Made by a program: the position numbers and the translations under genes. From Symbiodinium natans (Eukaryota > Sar > Dinophyceae > Suessiales > Symbiodiniaceae), in the NCBI GenBank assembly GCA_905221605.1, contig CAJNDS010000300.1, positions 62,001-126,000 of the forward strand: a stretch of DNA of 64,000 nt, read 5' to 3'. The notes under the pieces are model-generated. The model had not been told where the DNA came from. It saw only the letters and a program-made list of their open reading frames with translations, and ran no database searches. Shown in pieces: positions 53,433 through 63,068 of the stretch. Position 1 is the first letter of the stretch, and the number at the start of each line of letters is the position of its first letter.

Positions 53433-56400
53433 TCATTCTTCATCCTCTTCGCCCTTCTTCTCGCCAGCTCCAGTTGACTCCATCAACTTGGCGCGGCGCT
53501 CCTTGGCGGCTTCCTTCATCTCCGCCAACTCAGCCGTCCTCGTTTCCATCATCACCTCCTGCGAAGATCGGCTAGGCTCAGCTGGCGTCTCCGCAGGCCT
53601 CTCAGTTGGCTGGTCTCCAACCTTTCTCTTCTTCTCTTCCAACATCAGCTCCAAATCGGCAACACTAAAGCTTGCCTTCACACGCTCAGCAATCTGCGCG
53701 ATAGCTGCTGCATCCAACTCAGATGGTACAACTGACACAGGCGAGCGAACCGCTTCGCCTTCCAGCTTTGCTCTCTTAGCAGCTTCTTCCTCGGCAGCTG
53801 ACAGGTCGGCGATGCGCTTGCGCTTTCGCTCAGCTTCCTCGAACTCTCGGTCTTGCTGTTCCGCTGCAGCCTTGAGGATCCGCTTCAGGTCCTTTTCCTC
53901 CTTCTCGAGTTTCCCAACATTCTCACCCATGATCCCAAAGGCTTGCTGCCACATGTCGGCAGGCAACGTCAAGTTGAACCTCACCACATAGTCGGTCGGC
54001 AAGTGCCACTTACACTTGCAGATCCACACAACACCGCTTCGAGTCTCACTCGCAACCACCTTCTTCCAGCTTGCCGCCCTCTGCGTGTCGGTGATCTCCT
54101 CTTTCTTTTTCTCCAGGTCCTCCAAGAATCCTGCAACAGACTCCATCACGGATCTGTAGTGGCTGTAGGCCACAAACGACCACTTGGGGACTGGTCTCTC
54201 CCTCAGCTCCGGCTCGTGAATCCGAAGTGTATCACACGACAACATCGAAATCACTCGCACTCGCTCCACCAGTTCCTTAAACACCAAGGATCCTTCCTTT
54301 GCACTTCTCTTCCAGCGCAACACCCATGGGGGATAATACGAGCTCTCAGCTTCATCCTCCATGATCCTCTCTGCTCCCAAAATGGGTAGCATGCACAACA
54401 GATCCACCATCCGCAAGACTCCGAGGTCCTGGTGCTCACCCAGAAGCAAAACAGGGACTATCCCTTTTCTCTTCAAGTACCTCACGAAGCTCAACATCGC
54501 CAGGCCACACGTTCCCGGCGGTACTTCCATGTACAGTCCTCCTTCATTCACTGCCATCTCCCAGATGATGGCCTTGCCACCAATCTGTCCACGGACATCC
54601 AAGATTCCGAAGATCTTCGTGGGTTTCTCCTGTAGCTCACACACCTCCTGGATGGGCTTCACCAGCTTCTCGTATGAGCTTTGATAGCGCACCATATCCT
54701 TGTCGGATAGCGTGCCTACCACGTCCTTGAGCTCTAGCTCATCCACTGGAGTTCCGCGCCGGCAGATACTCCATGACACATCAACGAACCACTTCGGCGG
54801 CTCTGGATCCGCCAGCTCCGGAAATACGTCGACCATCCGTTCAATCACCTTCGGCATGGCCTTGGGTTTCGGCGCAGCTTGGCCTGAGCCTCGGCTTTCA
54901 CCTTTATCACCCCTTTTTCCAGCAGCTCGGCGCTCCTTCTCTGCCTCTCGGAGATGGAATGCATGGCTTGCATCCGTGCCAGAGACTGTCACAGTCTGTT
55001 TGCACTTTTCGCACTTGGGCTTGCCACTTTCATCCCAGCTCAACCCGGCAGCATGCTCGGATCTGAACAACCATTTGCAAACCTTACACCAAAAGGGGCT
55101 TGTCATCTCAGCACCCTGCTCACCCTTCCTGCTGTCTTCAGCTGCCATTTTCCTGTCCTTCACCAAAGGTACAGGCTCCAGGCTAGGGCTAGCTTCTGTG
55201 GTGCTTGAACCAAAGCTTTTGCGGTTGGACCATAAATCGATTTCTTGAACCTCAGGGGAAGAGTCTTCACGAAGGGTTTCGGGACTTCTAAGGTGGAAAT
55301 TTTCAAAAACTTCGCCACACTTTTTCACACTTTTCAACGATCCAACTTGCTCCACACTGCATCCAGTTGCCTCGGCAAACTGGCATGCCTGAACTCCAAC
55401 CCTTGGTCGGATTCCACAGATCCTCCACACCTGCTGCACATCTTCACCAGGGTATATACCCATAGCTTGCTGGTGCTGACAGAATGTCACTTGACTCAAG
55501 CACTTTGTAAGAACGTCAGCGATCATTCCCGCTGTCGGGCACCAAATGACCTTCAAGGTCTGAGCTTCCTGTATCCGCTCCTGAAGATAGCAGACAGCGA
55601 TGTCTAAGTGGCGAACTCGCCTACTCAACCCACGGTTTAGCAAAACCGCTCTCGCTGAGGAACTGTCAGTGTGCAATCGGATCGTGACATCTGACTCGGC
55701 CAACTGACCGATCAAAGTCGCAAGTCCCTCACTCTCCTGTACCGCAGTCAAGATGGCTCTCAACTCGGCTTCACAAGAACTCAGCGATACACACCCTTGA
55801 ACTCGAGAGATTCCCTTGATCAGGCATCCTCTATAAAAGATGGCTATGCCCGACACAGATCTTCGTCCTAACGACGCTTGGGGTGCCCAACTGGCATCCG
55901 CATACACTTCCAGCTGCGCCGGCCCACTGTCCGGTACATTCCCATCAGGGCCAAAGTACTGCCATGCATGGTATTGTCCCTTTAGGAACCTAATCACTTG
56001 TCGCAATGCTTGCTCAAAGCATGCTGTTGGCTTGGACTGTCCTTGCGAAAGAATGGACATCCACCTACTCAGGTCAGGTCTCGACTGACCCCACCATGCA
56101 ATCCGGCCAAGTACTGCTCTGTACCTCGCAGCTGCAGTGTCACTCAACTCAGGATCCGAACCACTTGCTCTGCCCTTCTCGACCGTTTTCACGATGTCCG
56201 GAGGAGCAGTAACCACCTTCAGGTCCTTACAGAACTCTGTCTCGAACAGGGCATCTAAGTATGCCGGGGGCACTCGCATCCTGAGATGACTCCCTTGTCT
56301 CTCAATCTCTCGCCCCAAAAAGGTGATCTTTCCACCAGTGGAAGTGATTCGACCCGTTTCCTTGATCTTCAACTCTCCGTTCAGGGTGTCGGTCACCAAC

Positions 56401-59400
56401 CGAATGGCATCTCTAGTGCCACACAGAATCAAATCGTCCACATAGCACAACATGAGGAATCTTTTCCCTCTCACAGTGCCCTCGAAGACGGAAGGTTCCG
56501 TTGGGCATTGCTTCAACCCAACTTTCTTCACAACTGTCGCCAGCTTCAAGTTCCAAGCTTTGGCGGCAACTCTCAAACCATTCATGGCTTGATCCAGAAT
56601 CATAAACACCGGGACATAATAGTCCTTGCAGGCGGAAACATCCTTGGGCAATTGGATAATCGCCTTCGATCCTTTCGGAAGGGGGGAATGCAAGAATGCA
56701 GTGCTAACATCCAAAGTTGCGATATCCATAGCATCTACCGAAGCAATGGCCAAAAGCGTCCGTAACGCTTCTAAAGAAGGAGTCGTAGCACTCAGTCCTA
56801 AAGATGATGCTGTGCTCCCCTTTGCGATGTCTTGCACCACACACCGAGCTCTCACAGCTTCCTTGCCATTCACCACCTTTGGGCCTATGACCCATCGGGT
56901 TGGGATGATCTTTATCCCATGCTGACGAGCAAACTTCTGAGCCTCGTCTGCTCCAACCACTCTCCCTGCTTTGTGAGCAGTCATACTCTGCAGCTCAGTT
57001 CGCCGGCCTTCCACTGTTTTATCCACATCTAATGGACATCCATCTATCTCAGACAGAACACTCGTGGGTCTTGCCAGCCAAACTTGGGATCCACACACCT
57101 TCATGGACTCCGGGAAAGTGCTATTCTTGTTGAGCAGAATCGAATTGGTCACATGTACCAACTTCGGACTCTCGTCACTGCTTACCATTTTAATAGGACC
57201 TTGAGGCACATCGAGTCTTGGGTCTAAACAAATACGATTGATCAGCCGGGGAACTCGATTGGACTCATCTGGAACTGAGTTCACATCTGAAGTTAAACTC
57301 TCTAAACGCCGGGGAACTCGACTGGACTCATTTGGAACTGAATCCACATCCATTTGAGGTTTTTCTTCCTCCATTGGGATCGCTTCATCCTCAGCGGGAG
57401 TTTCTCCTTCGAAGTATCCAGGTTCCATTGCCTCATCTGGAATCCCTTGGTAAGGCAAACTTGGATCCTCAAAATCCTCCATGTCAACATCCACAACTTC
57501 TGTCGCAGGTGTTGGGACGCTTTGCCTCTCCTCCAACTTGGGATCTGGTCGACTCTCATAGGTGATCTTCGGGCGTTTCAGGAGTGAAGGCTCACTTCCA
57601 GACTCCATCACCCCCGCATCCTTTGAGCTTCTCTGGTCCATTTTTGGAGTTTCCTCTGTTGGTTCTTTCGATTCCAACCGTTGTCGTTGAGCTTTCAACC
57701 AATCATCATACCGTTTTCGGCATTCAGCATTGTGGTTGGCTTTTCCTCTTTTTGGACCACACGCAGGACAGTTCGCTGTGCCACCATGTTCCTTCACCCA
57801 TGCAGCTGGAGGTCCAACTTTGCTCATGTCGGTGGTCGGTCCATCAGACACTCGGCCCTCAAAGGCCTTGTCCGCTTCACCTTCAATCCGATCGGGCACA
57901 CCATCCTCTTTCTCCTTCAGAATCGGGGGAGCCAATGTATCCGATGGATCATGCTCCTTGAGCAAATGTTGACAATGCTCCAACCCAATCTTCAACGGAA
58001 CGATGTGCTTGATGGACTTTGCTCGAAAGTGTTTTGGACAACCATCCACCATGGCACTCACAACATGAGTCAAGCCACCAACTTCAGGGTACACATAGGC
58101 TGCTTCCACAAACCGGGAGAGCGCCGTGGTTTTCATCGAATCCGGTAGCTCAGCCAGAACTGTAGCACCTATCAACGACGATCCACACTCATGGAGGGAT
58201 CTCTGTAGTACCAACTCCTGGGGTGATTTCTTCCCATCAAAGGCAGCTGCATGGTGATTGTGCATTGCAGCACAGTAAATCAGACCAAACTCAAACGCTC
58301 GAGGACTTCTTTTCAAGTCAAAGCCCTGCGCTCGTAGATCCAACCTCACCGTGCTGAACAACTCCTTGAGTGTTCTCACTGCCCTTTCCACACCACCAAC
58401 CGCTTCATGTCCCTGCGGAGGTGCTCTTTGGGTCACAATCCTAATCCCCAGATTGGCTCTCTTGATGAGGGCGCTCACCGCTGTCTCGCTGTCTGTCCTC
58501 AACAGTACAGCAGACCCTGCAATGTCCAGTCCGAAAGCATTCATCCAATAACGAATCCAGCTGGAGGTATTGTCAGCATTGGTCCCTACCAACAGACATC
58601 CAATCATTCTGGTTGACATTTCAGTCATGACCAGTACTTTCATGTTGGGAGCCGTCGGCTGGTCTTTCGCAAAAGTACCAGTTACCAGGTTGATGAAGCA
58701 AAAATCTGCTTGCAACGCCACGGGTCGGTCTTGAGCATCCTTGGTCCGACGATGCTGGGTTGTTCCTCTTGTCATCCGACAATGAGGACATTCGGACGAA
58801 AAAGGAATGTGGCCTCGCATCCGATGCAGCTCCATTTCTTCTTGCTTTTTCTTGGTCATTGACTGCACTGACTGCATCTGATCAACCTCCATCGGTCGTT
58901 GGCCATCATCCACATCCATGGGTCGAACCTCAGTTCTTCCAAAGGTTACTTTCTTTCGCTTTCCAGCATCACCTTGCAGGTAGATCCAAGGACATCCAGC
59001 CCAGGATACTCCATATCCCATGACTCCTTTCTTCTCGTGTCGCAGCGAAATCTCTCTTCGAGTGAACTTCACTTCCCAACCAGTATTCACCATCTGCTCG
59101 GTGCTCAAGATGTTGTGAGCCACATCTGCTACAACTCCAGTCACACACACCGATGTCAAACCAAGATACTGCTTTCCTTCATACATAGGCAGCAAGGCTC
59201 GGATGCGAACTCGCTCGAAGACATTCACCGGGGTATCGTTGGCTGCTGAGTACCTCTCATTAGGTCCCAACGCCTTCCGATCCAAGATCTGGAACTCATC
59301 CAAGTATCTTTTCGCAATCACAGTCACCGATGCTCCTGAGTCAATCAACCACCATTTGCTTGCATCATCCTTTTCCATGCTTTTGACTTGATTCATCGGA

Positions 59401-61430
59401 GGTTTCATCAAAGACCGAACTGACTTAGATGGCAACATCTGAGATAAATCGGTAGAGATCCGATGCTCCAACTCGGCAATCCGGACTCTCGTCTCAACTT
59501 CCCATGACCAATCTATCTCATCAGTACTCCGGGGAATCCACTCTTTTCTCACTTCATCGAGCAATCCTTCCAGAGGTTGCAACACAGATTCCACTCGGGC
59601 CTCTGACTCAGGTTCATTCCATTCACCTCCAGTTAGCTGGTAGTCACTCGACTCACCCTCTTGGGAGACTTCAGCAACTGTCTTCCCCTTTCCTTTGCCT
59701 TTTCCTTTGGGCTTTCCCTTTTCGGGCTTCTTCTTGGGATCTCCTTTTGCCTTGGCTTTCGCCTTAGCATTGGGGGAATTGGGCTTCTTGCCTGAATCTC
59801 CCTCCTTATACCAGCAATCGCGGGCATAATGTCCCTTTCCACCACACACATAGCACTCCACATCCTTCTTGTTCTGGCTTGAAGCTCGTTTGCCAGCACC
59901 TTTGCTTGATTCGCGCTTGCCTTTCTGTTCCTTTCCTTTGCCTTTTGGTTTTCCTTCGTTGCCCTTTCCCTCATTGGGATCTCGAAAAGGTTGAAGCTTC
60001 GTGCCAGGGGCTTCTGACCACACCCTTTGTTGCACCTCAAACTTCAGAGCAACTCTTTTCAGATCTTCAAACGATTCACTATCGCCATGCAACAAGCAAT
60101 GGCTTCTACACCGATCTGGCAAACTGCGCAGCAAAACCATAACCGAATCCGCTTCTTGGATCTGCAAACCACCAGCATGCACATCGGGATCAAGACTATT
60201 GAGCAGCTTGGTGTACTTGTTCAACTCATGCTCAATCTTTCGAATGATCTCCGGAATACTGGGTGCTTTCACGGTTTGATTCACCAGCTGCGACCGAAAG
60301 AACAGGCATTCAGCTCGCGACTTCAGGCAAAACTCCTTCGCCAGCAATCTCAAAGCCACAAAACCAGATTGTTGATAAGTGCTCTCACTTTCAACATATG
60401 TCTGCAAAATCAGAGAACTCTTCTCATGATTTGCAAAAGTCTGTCGCAGGATGTGCATCAGCCTCGTCGACCTCTTCTGTTGCTCCACAGTAAGTCGATC
60501 CTGTTTCAGCCGAGACTCTTCTTGAGTCTTCACCGCATGCATGAGCTCATTGGGAAACACTTCTGAACCCAAACCAACCCAACTGGTCAGCTTCTCCATC
60601 CAGGTCAAGAATCCAAGAGCTTCAGAGATGCGATCCTTCCAAGACGAAAAGTCAATGGTCGGCAAACTGGGCAACCATTTGTCCGATCGAGCAAACACAT
60701 CCCTTTCCCTTTCTTGCTCCAGAGGTGGAGGTCTCAGTGGGGGACTTGGGCTCGCCATCCGAAAAAGCTGGGTCCCCTTCGCAGGAGTACCCACTGGCGA
60801 TGCACCTTGACATCCCGAAGAAGAACTGGGCATGTTCTCAGGAACACCATCCTGAGGTAAGGGGGGATTCACCTGTTGCTGTTGCTGTGGCTGCTGTTGC
60901 TGATGCTGCTGTATCATCCACTGCTGATGCTGCTGCTGTTGCTGCACCATGGACGAAGTCATCGTTTGCATAAACTGCTGTTGCTGCACAACCAGTTGCT
61001 GCATCATGCTTTCCAATTCTCGCACTTGTCTCGTCAACCCTTGCACGTCGGGTGATGTTTGTGATGGTGTCACCACAGGTTGAGGAGGTCCAGTGGATAG
61101 TCCTGGTGGTAACGAAGGACTTCCTACCGCTTGCTGAGGCAAACCAGGGGGAAACGAAGGGCCTCCCATTGTCTGTTGGGGTGCTCCAGTAGCTACCCCA
61201 TGAGGGCTTCTGGCGGGAGTTCGACCTCTGGGCACTGGGCCATACACAGGTTGGCTTCCTTGTGCCAAACCTTGCACCCACAGTGGGTTGGGATTTCCCA
61301 AACCCGGAAAAGGGTCTACCCTTCGCCTTGTCTCAGCATCCATGATGGGCACAGAGCTTCCACGCTCTCGTCCACCTCTTGGACTCCTCACATGAGCTCC
61401 ACTGGTATGTCGTGGGGATGTATTCAACAT
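53433..61430 (-). CDS. Copia Gag-Pol polyprotein, 2,665 aa, with unusual C-terminal extension
   Basis: One unbroken frame. Gag: Pro/Gln-rich N-terminus (1-240), capsid-like helical region (about 245-480), CCHC zinc knuckle C526-x2-C-x4-H-x4-C539 in Lys-rich sequence. Protease: WWLIDSGAS, catalytic D697. Integrase: H869-x4-H874-x6-C881-x2-C884 with an unusually short loop, acidic triad D909, D980, E1015. Spacer 1150-1500: second zinc-like motif C1221-x2-C-x8-H-x3-C1237, then an acidic stretch. RT: RWVIGPK at 1512, LDVSTAFLHSPL (D1574), CYVDDLILCG (D1665, D1666). RNase H: YADASWAP (D1845), E1887, D1922, D1943, ending VLTKCL near 1978. Residues about 2010-2665 have no counterpart in ordinary copia: a zinc-ribbon-like C2115-x2-C2118-x21-C2140-x2-C2143, a folded-looking middle (2190-2500), and a charged helical tail (2505-2665). 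All catalytic residues are kept, so the product should be active. Confidence 0.95.
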   Translation of the reverse strand: MLNTSPRHTSGAHVRSPRGGRERGSSVPIMDAETRRRVDPFPGLGNPNPLWVQGLAQGSQPVYGPVPRGRTPARSPHGVATGAPQQTMGGPSFPPGLPQQAVGSPSLPPGLSTGPPQPVVTPSQTSPDVQGLTRQVRELESMMQQLVVQQQQFMQTMTSSMVQQQQQHQQWMIQQHQQQQPQQQQQVNPPLPQDGVPENMPSSSSGCQGASPVGTPAKGTQLFRMASPSPPLRPPPLEQERERDVFARSDKWLPSLPTIDFSSWKDRISEALGFLTWMEKLTSWVGLGSEVFPNELMHAVKTQEESRLKQDRLTVEQQKRSTRLMHILRQTFANHEKSSLILQTYVESESTYQQSGFVALRLLAKEFCLKSRAECLFFRSQLVNQTVKAPSIPEIIRKIEHELNKYTKLLNSLDPDVHAGGLQIQEADSVMVLLRSLPDRCRSHCLLHGDSESFEDLKRVALKFEVQQRVWSEAPGTKLQPFRDPNEGKGNEGKPKGKGKEQKGKRESSKGAGKRASSQNKKDVECYVCGGKGHYARDCWYKEGDSGKKPNSPNAKAKAKAKGDPKKKPEKGKPKGKGKGKGKTVAEVSQEGESSDYQLTGGEWNEPESEARVESVLQPLEGLLDEVRKEWIPRSTDEIDWSWEVETRVRIAELEHRISTDLSQMLPSKSVRSLMKPPMNQVKSMEKDDASKWWLIDSGASVTVIAKRYLDEFQILDRKALGPNERYSAANDTPVNVFERVRIRALLPMYEGKQYLGLTSVCVTGVVADVAHNILSTEQMVNTGWEVKFTRREISLRHEKKGVMGYGVSWAGCPWIYLQGDAGKRKKVTFGRTEVRPMDVDDGQRPMEVDQMQSVQSMTKKKQEEMELHRMRGHIPFSSECPHCRMTRGTTQHRRTKDAQDRPVALQADFCFINLVTGTFAKDQPTAPNMKVLVMTEMSTRMIGCLLVGTNADNTSSWIRYWMNAFGLDIAGSAVLLRTDSETAVSALIKRANLGIRIVTQRAPPQGHEAVGGVERAVRTLKELFSTVRLDLRAQGFDLKRSPRAFEFGLIYCAAMHNHHAAAFDGKKSPQELVLQRSLHECGSSLIGATVLAELPDSMKTTALSRFVEAAYVYPEVGGLTHVVSAMVDGCPKHFRAKSIKHIVPLKIGLEHCQHLLKEHDPSDTLAPPILKEKEDGVPDRIEGEADKAFEGRVSDGPTTDMSKVGPPAAWVKEHGGTANCPACGPKRGKANHNAECRKRYDDWLKAQRQRLESKEPTEETPKMDQRSSKDAGVMESGSEPSLLKRPKITYESRPDPKLEERQSVPTPATEVVDVDMEDFEDPSLPYQGIPDEAMEPGYFEGETPAEDEAIPMEEEKPQMDVDSVPNESSRVPRRLESLTSDVNSVPDESNRVPRLINRICLDPRLDVPQGPIKMVSSDESPKLVHVTNSILLNKNSTFPESMKVCGSQVWLARPTSVLSEIDGCPLDVDKTVEGRRTELQSMTAHKAGRVVGADEAQKFARQHGIKIIPTRWVIGPKVVNGKEAVRARCVVQDIAKGSTASSLGLSATTPSLEALRTLLAIASVDAMDIATLDVSTAFLHSPLPKGSKAIIQLPKDVSACKDYYVPVFMILDQAMNGLRVAAKAWNLKLATVVKKVGLKQCPTEPSVFEGTVRGKRFLMLCYVDDLILCGTRDAIRLVTDTLNGELKIKETGRITSTGGKITFLGREIERQGSHLRMRVPPAYLDALFETEFCKDLKVVTAPPDIVKTVEKGRASGSDPELSDTAAARYRAVLGRIAWWGQSRPDLSRWMSILSQGQSKPTACFEQALRQVIRFLKGQYHAWQYFGPDGNVPDSGPAQLEVYADASWAPQASLGRRSVSGIAIFYRGCLIKGISRVQGCVSLSSCEAELRAILTAVQESEGLATLIGQLAESDVTIRLHTDSSSARAVLLNRGLSRRVRHLDIAVCYLQERIQEAQTLKVIWCPTAGMIADVLTKCLSQVTFCQHQQAMGIYPGEDVQQVWRICGIRPRVGVQACQFAEATGCSVEQVGSLKSVKKCGEVFENFHLRSPETLREDSSPEVQEIDLWSNRKSFGSSTTEASPSLEPVPLVKDRKMAAEDSRKGEQGAEMTSPFWCKVCKWLFRSEHAAGLSWDESGKPKCEKCKQTVTVSGTDASHAFHLREAEKERRAAGKRGDKGESRGSGQAAPKPKAMPKVIERMVDVFPELADPEPPKWFVDVSWSICRRGTPVDELELKDVVGTLSDKDMVRYQSSYEKLVKPIQEVCELQEKPTKIFGILDVRGQIGGKAIIWEMAVNEGGLYMEVPPGTCGLAMLSFVRYLKRKGIVPVLLLGEHQDLGVLRMVDLLCMLPILGAERIMEDEAESSYYPPWVLRWKRSAKEGSLVFKELVERVRVISMLSCDTLRIHEPELRERPVPKWSFVAYSHYRSVMESVAGFLEDLEKKKEEITDTQRAASWKKVVASETRSGVVWICKCKWHLPTDYVVRFNLTLPADMWQQAFGIMGENVGKLEKEEKDLKRILKAAAEQQDREFEEAERKRKRIADLSAAEEEAAKRAKLEGEAVRSPVSVVPSELDAAAIAQIAERVKASFSVADLELMLEEKKRKVGDQPTERPAETPAEPSRSSQEVMMETRTAELAEMKEAAKERRAKLMESTGAGEKKGEEDEE

Positions 61431-61441
61431 AGTTCCTGAAC

Positions 61442-61912
61442 TCAGGCTCCAGCCTGCAGTCTCTCCACAACGTCTTCTGGCGAAAATTCTCTCACCAACA
61501 CCAGATGGTCCAGGCTCCTGAAGAACCTTAGTTCTACTCTACCAAGCACCGTATTCCTCCAAGATCGGTCACAACCAATCCAGTTCCAGACAAACCACCT
61601 TGCCCGGGCTCCAAAGTGCCTCAACAGCCGCTGAACCAACTGCTTCCAAGCCTGATGAGTCCGGATCCGCCTCCTCACAGGATAGGCTTCCCGGTACTCA
61701 CTTACACGGTCCGAGTACAAGAGATTCCGGTCCACTGGCAGTCTGGGCTCCAAACCCAAACTTGCCTCCAGGCACTCACAGAGTCCTGACAGACAACCAA
61801 AGACCATACACGGGCTCGTACCACAAGGCACAAGCTCCGCTACCACGTGAAAAACCGAAGGTCCCTCTGGTACCTTTTCCCTTGAAAGCACGAACCCTGA
61901 CCTCTCACACAA
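61442..61912 (-). CDS. Small upstream open frame across LTR and leader (156 aa), doubtful
   Basis: Begins inside the 5' LTR, reads through the primer-binding site and ends 12 nt before the gag-pol ATG, in a different frame. Its C-terminal half (RFFRSLDHLVLVREFSPEDV) has a protein-like composition. It may be a chance frame in the leader or may influence translation of gag-pol. No homology recognised. Confidence 0.25.
   Translation of the reverse strand: MCERSGFVLSREKVPEGPSVFHVVAELVPCGTSPCMVFGCLSGLCECLEASLGLEPRLPVDRNLLYSDRVSEYREAYPVRRRIRTHQAWKQLVQRLLRHFGARARWFVWNWIGCDRSWRNTVLGRVELRFFRSLDHLVLVREFSPEDVVERLQAGA
61834..61845 (-). promoter_or_regulatory. Primer-binding site
   Basis: TGGTAGCGGAGC in element sense, directly next to the 5' LTR. 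It begins TGG, as needed to pair with the CCA end of a tRNA, and resembles the initiator-Met type used by many copia elements (TGGTA-x-C-x-GAGC). The exact tRNA cannot be named from this window. Confidence 0.75.
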
Positions 61913-62218
61913 GTGCGGACAGCTCTCTCTTTTTCACAGTCAGAGCCACTTGAGCCAAAAGTCACAAAGTGCACAAACTAAACGAATTCTCTCTTGTGAG
62001 CTTAAACTCAGCTTCAGAACGAAGTTCCTACACACTGCACACTCACTAAATAGCGTATTGGGCAAAAACACACTCGTATGATTTCCTTGGAAATCAACGA
62101 GGCATAAACCATCGAGGATGGGATCACACGGATTCCCAATCACTCCGAAGCAAAACAAACCTGTACAAGCTGATCCAAAACATTGACAAAAACATCACTG
62201 ATCAGCCACAATCTTCCA
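61846..62218 (-). repeat. 5' LTR of the copia element (right on the plus strand)
   Basis: 373 bp, nearly identical to 52,321-52,694. It should carry the promoter and the start of transcription. No TATA box is evident. The sense sequence contains TTTTGGCTCAAG at plus 61,949-61,960, the same as the last 12 nt of the dinoflagellate spliced leader. Confidence 0.95.
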
Positions 62219-62225
62219 CATTGAT
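62219..62225. repeat. Target-site duplication, right copy (CATTGAT)
   Basis: Matches 52,314-52,320. See the left copy. Confidence 0.75.
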
Positions 62226-63060
62226 CTTAGACTGCGGAAAAACAGCTTCAATCTTCACATGCACCGCAAGAAAGGTTTGGCAAAAGCCAATTTGCACTTG
62301 CAACATAGACACCTTACGCCCAAGCTGTCCGTGCTGCACAGACGCGCAAGAAACAGACTCCAGCTCCAGCTACAAACAAAGCAAACACAGCACCAAGCAA
62401 AACCATTAAAAAATGCGGACTGCACATTTTCTGTGTCCTGGTGGCTTAACCATCTTGACTAGGCGCGGTCTTCGTCGGTCTAATATTGAGCATCCGCGAG
62501 TTCCCACGCCCAGAGACGAGATGAAGTGTTGGGAAAAACGCATGTGAACAACCAAAACATCTTAGCATTGATTTTTGCAGGGAATTCGAACTCTGGGTTC
62601 GAACTTCTGGAAGGGTTTGAGGGGCGGGAACGTATAACTCGAACCTAGGTTCGAACTCTTGGAACTAAGGTTCAAAAGTCAACATTGGAACCCTAGGTTG
62701 AACCAGCCTTCGAACATTGGAACCCAGATTAATCCAGGCTTCGAAAAAATACTAAATTACAAGCCGGGTCTTTTTCCGAATACAAATCTCAAGCCTCCCC
62801 AAATACTGAACTTGATTTTTTGCCTCAAGTGCAAAGCACTCTCCCGCTATGTTTGTAGCCTCCAAGAAAAAATTGTGCACTATAGAACAACAAATTTTCA
62901 GAAAACATACAAAAACAAATTAGAGACAAACACACAGCATTCCACCGACGGATATGGACAATTTTGCATTCCACACTTCTAAGGCGCAGACGACTTCCAA
63001 CTGCGGAAAAAGCTTGCTTGCAAGGGCTTGAAGTAAGTGAGCAAGTAAGTACTTACGGCG
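62226..63060. other. No gene supported
   Basis: Right flank of the copia insertion. A loose tandem of GGTTCGAAC/GAACCTAGGTTCGAAC-like words lies at about 62,590-62,740. The rest is A/T-rich with no coding signal, probably intron or 3' sequence of the gene to the right. Confidence 0.45.
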
Positions 63061-63068
63061 CGACCTAC

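Larger units (their letters stand above)
52321..62218 (-). mobile_element. Complete Ty1/copia LTR retrotransposon, 9.9 kb
   Basis: The element has two LTRs of 374 and 373 bp that differ by one substitution and two small indels, a flanking 7-bp duplication, a primer-binding site directly inside the 5' LTR, a purine tract directly inside the 3' LTR and one unbroken gag-pol frame. The order integrase before reverse transcriptase places it in Ty1/copia. Near-identical LTRs and an intact frame imply a recent insertion that may still be competent. The internal region (about 9.15 kb) is much longer than the 4-5 kb usual for copia, because the polyprotein has a long spacer between integrase and RT and a C-terminal extension of about 650 residues. 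It lies in the same orientation as the surrounding genes. Confidence 0.95.

Noticed and set aside
54700-60566. Many plus-strand open frames across the copia element
   Set aside because: Antisense shadows of the gag-pol frame with no motif of their own.
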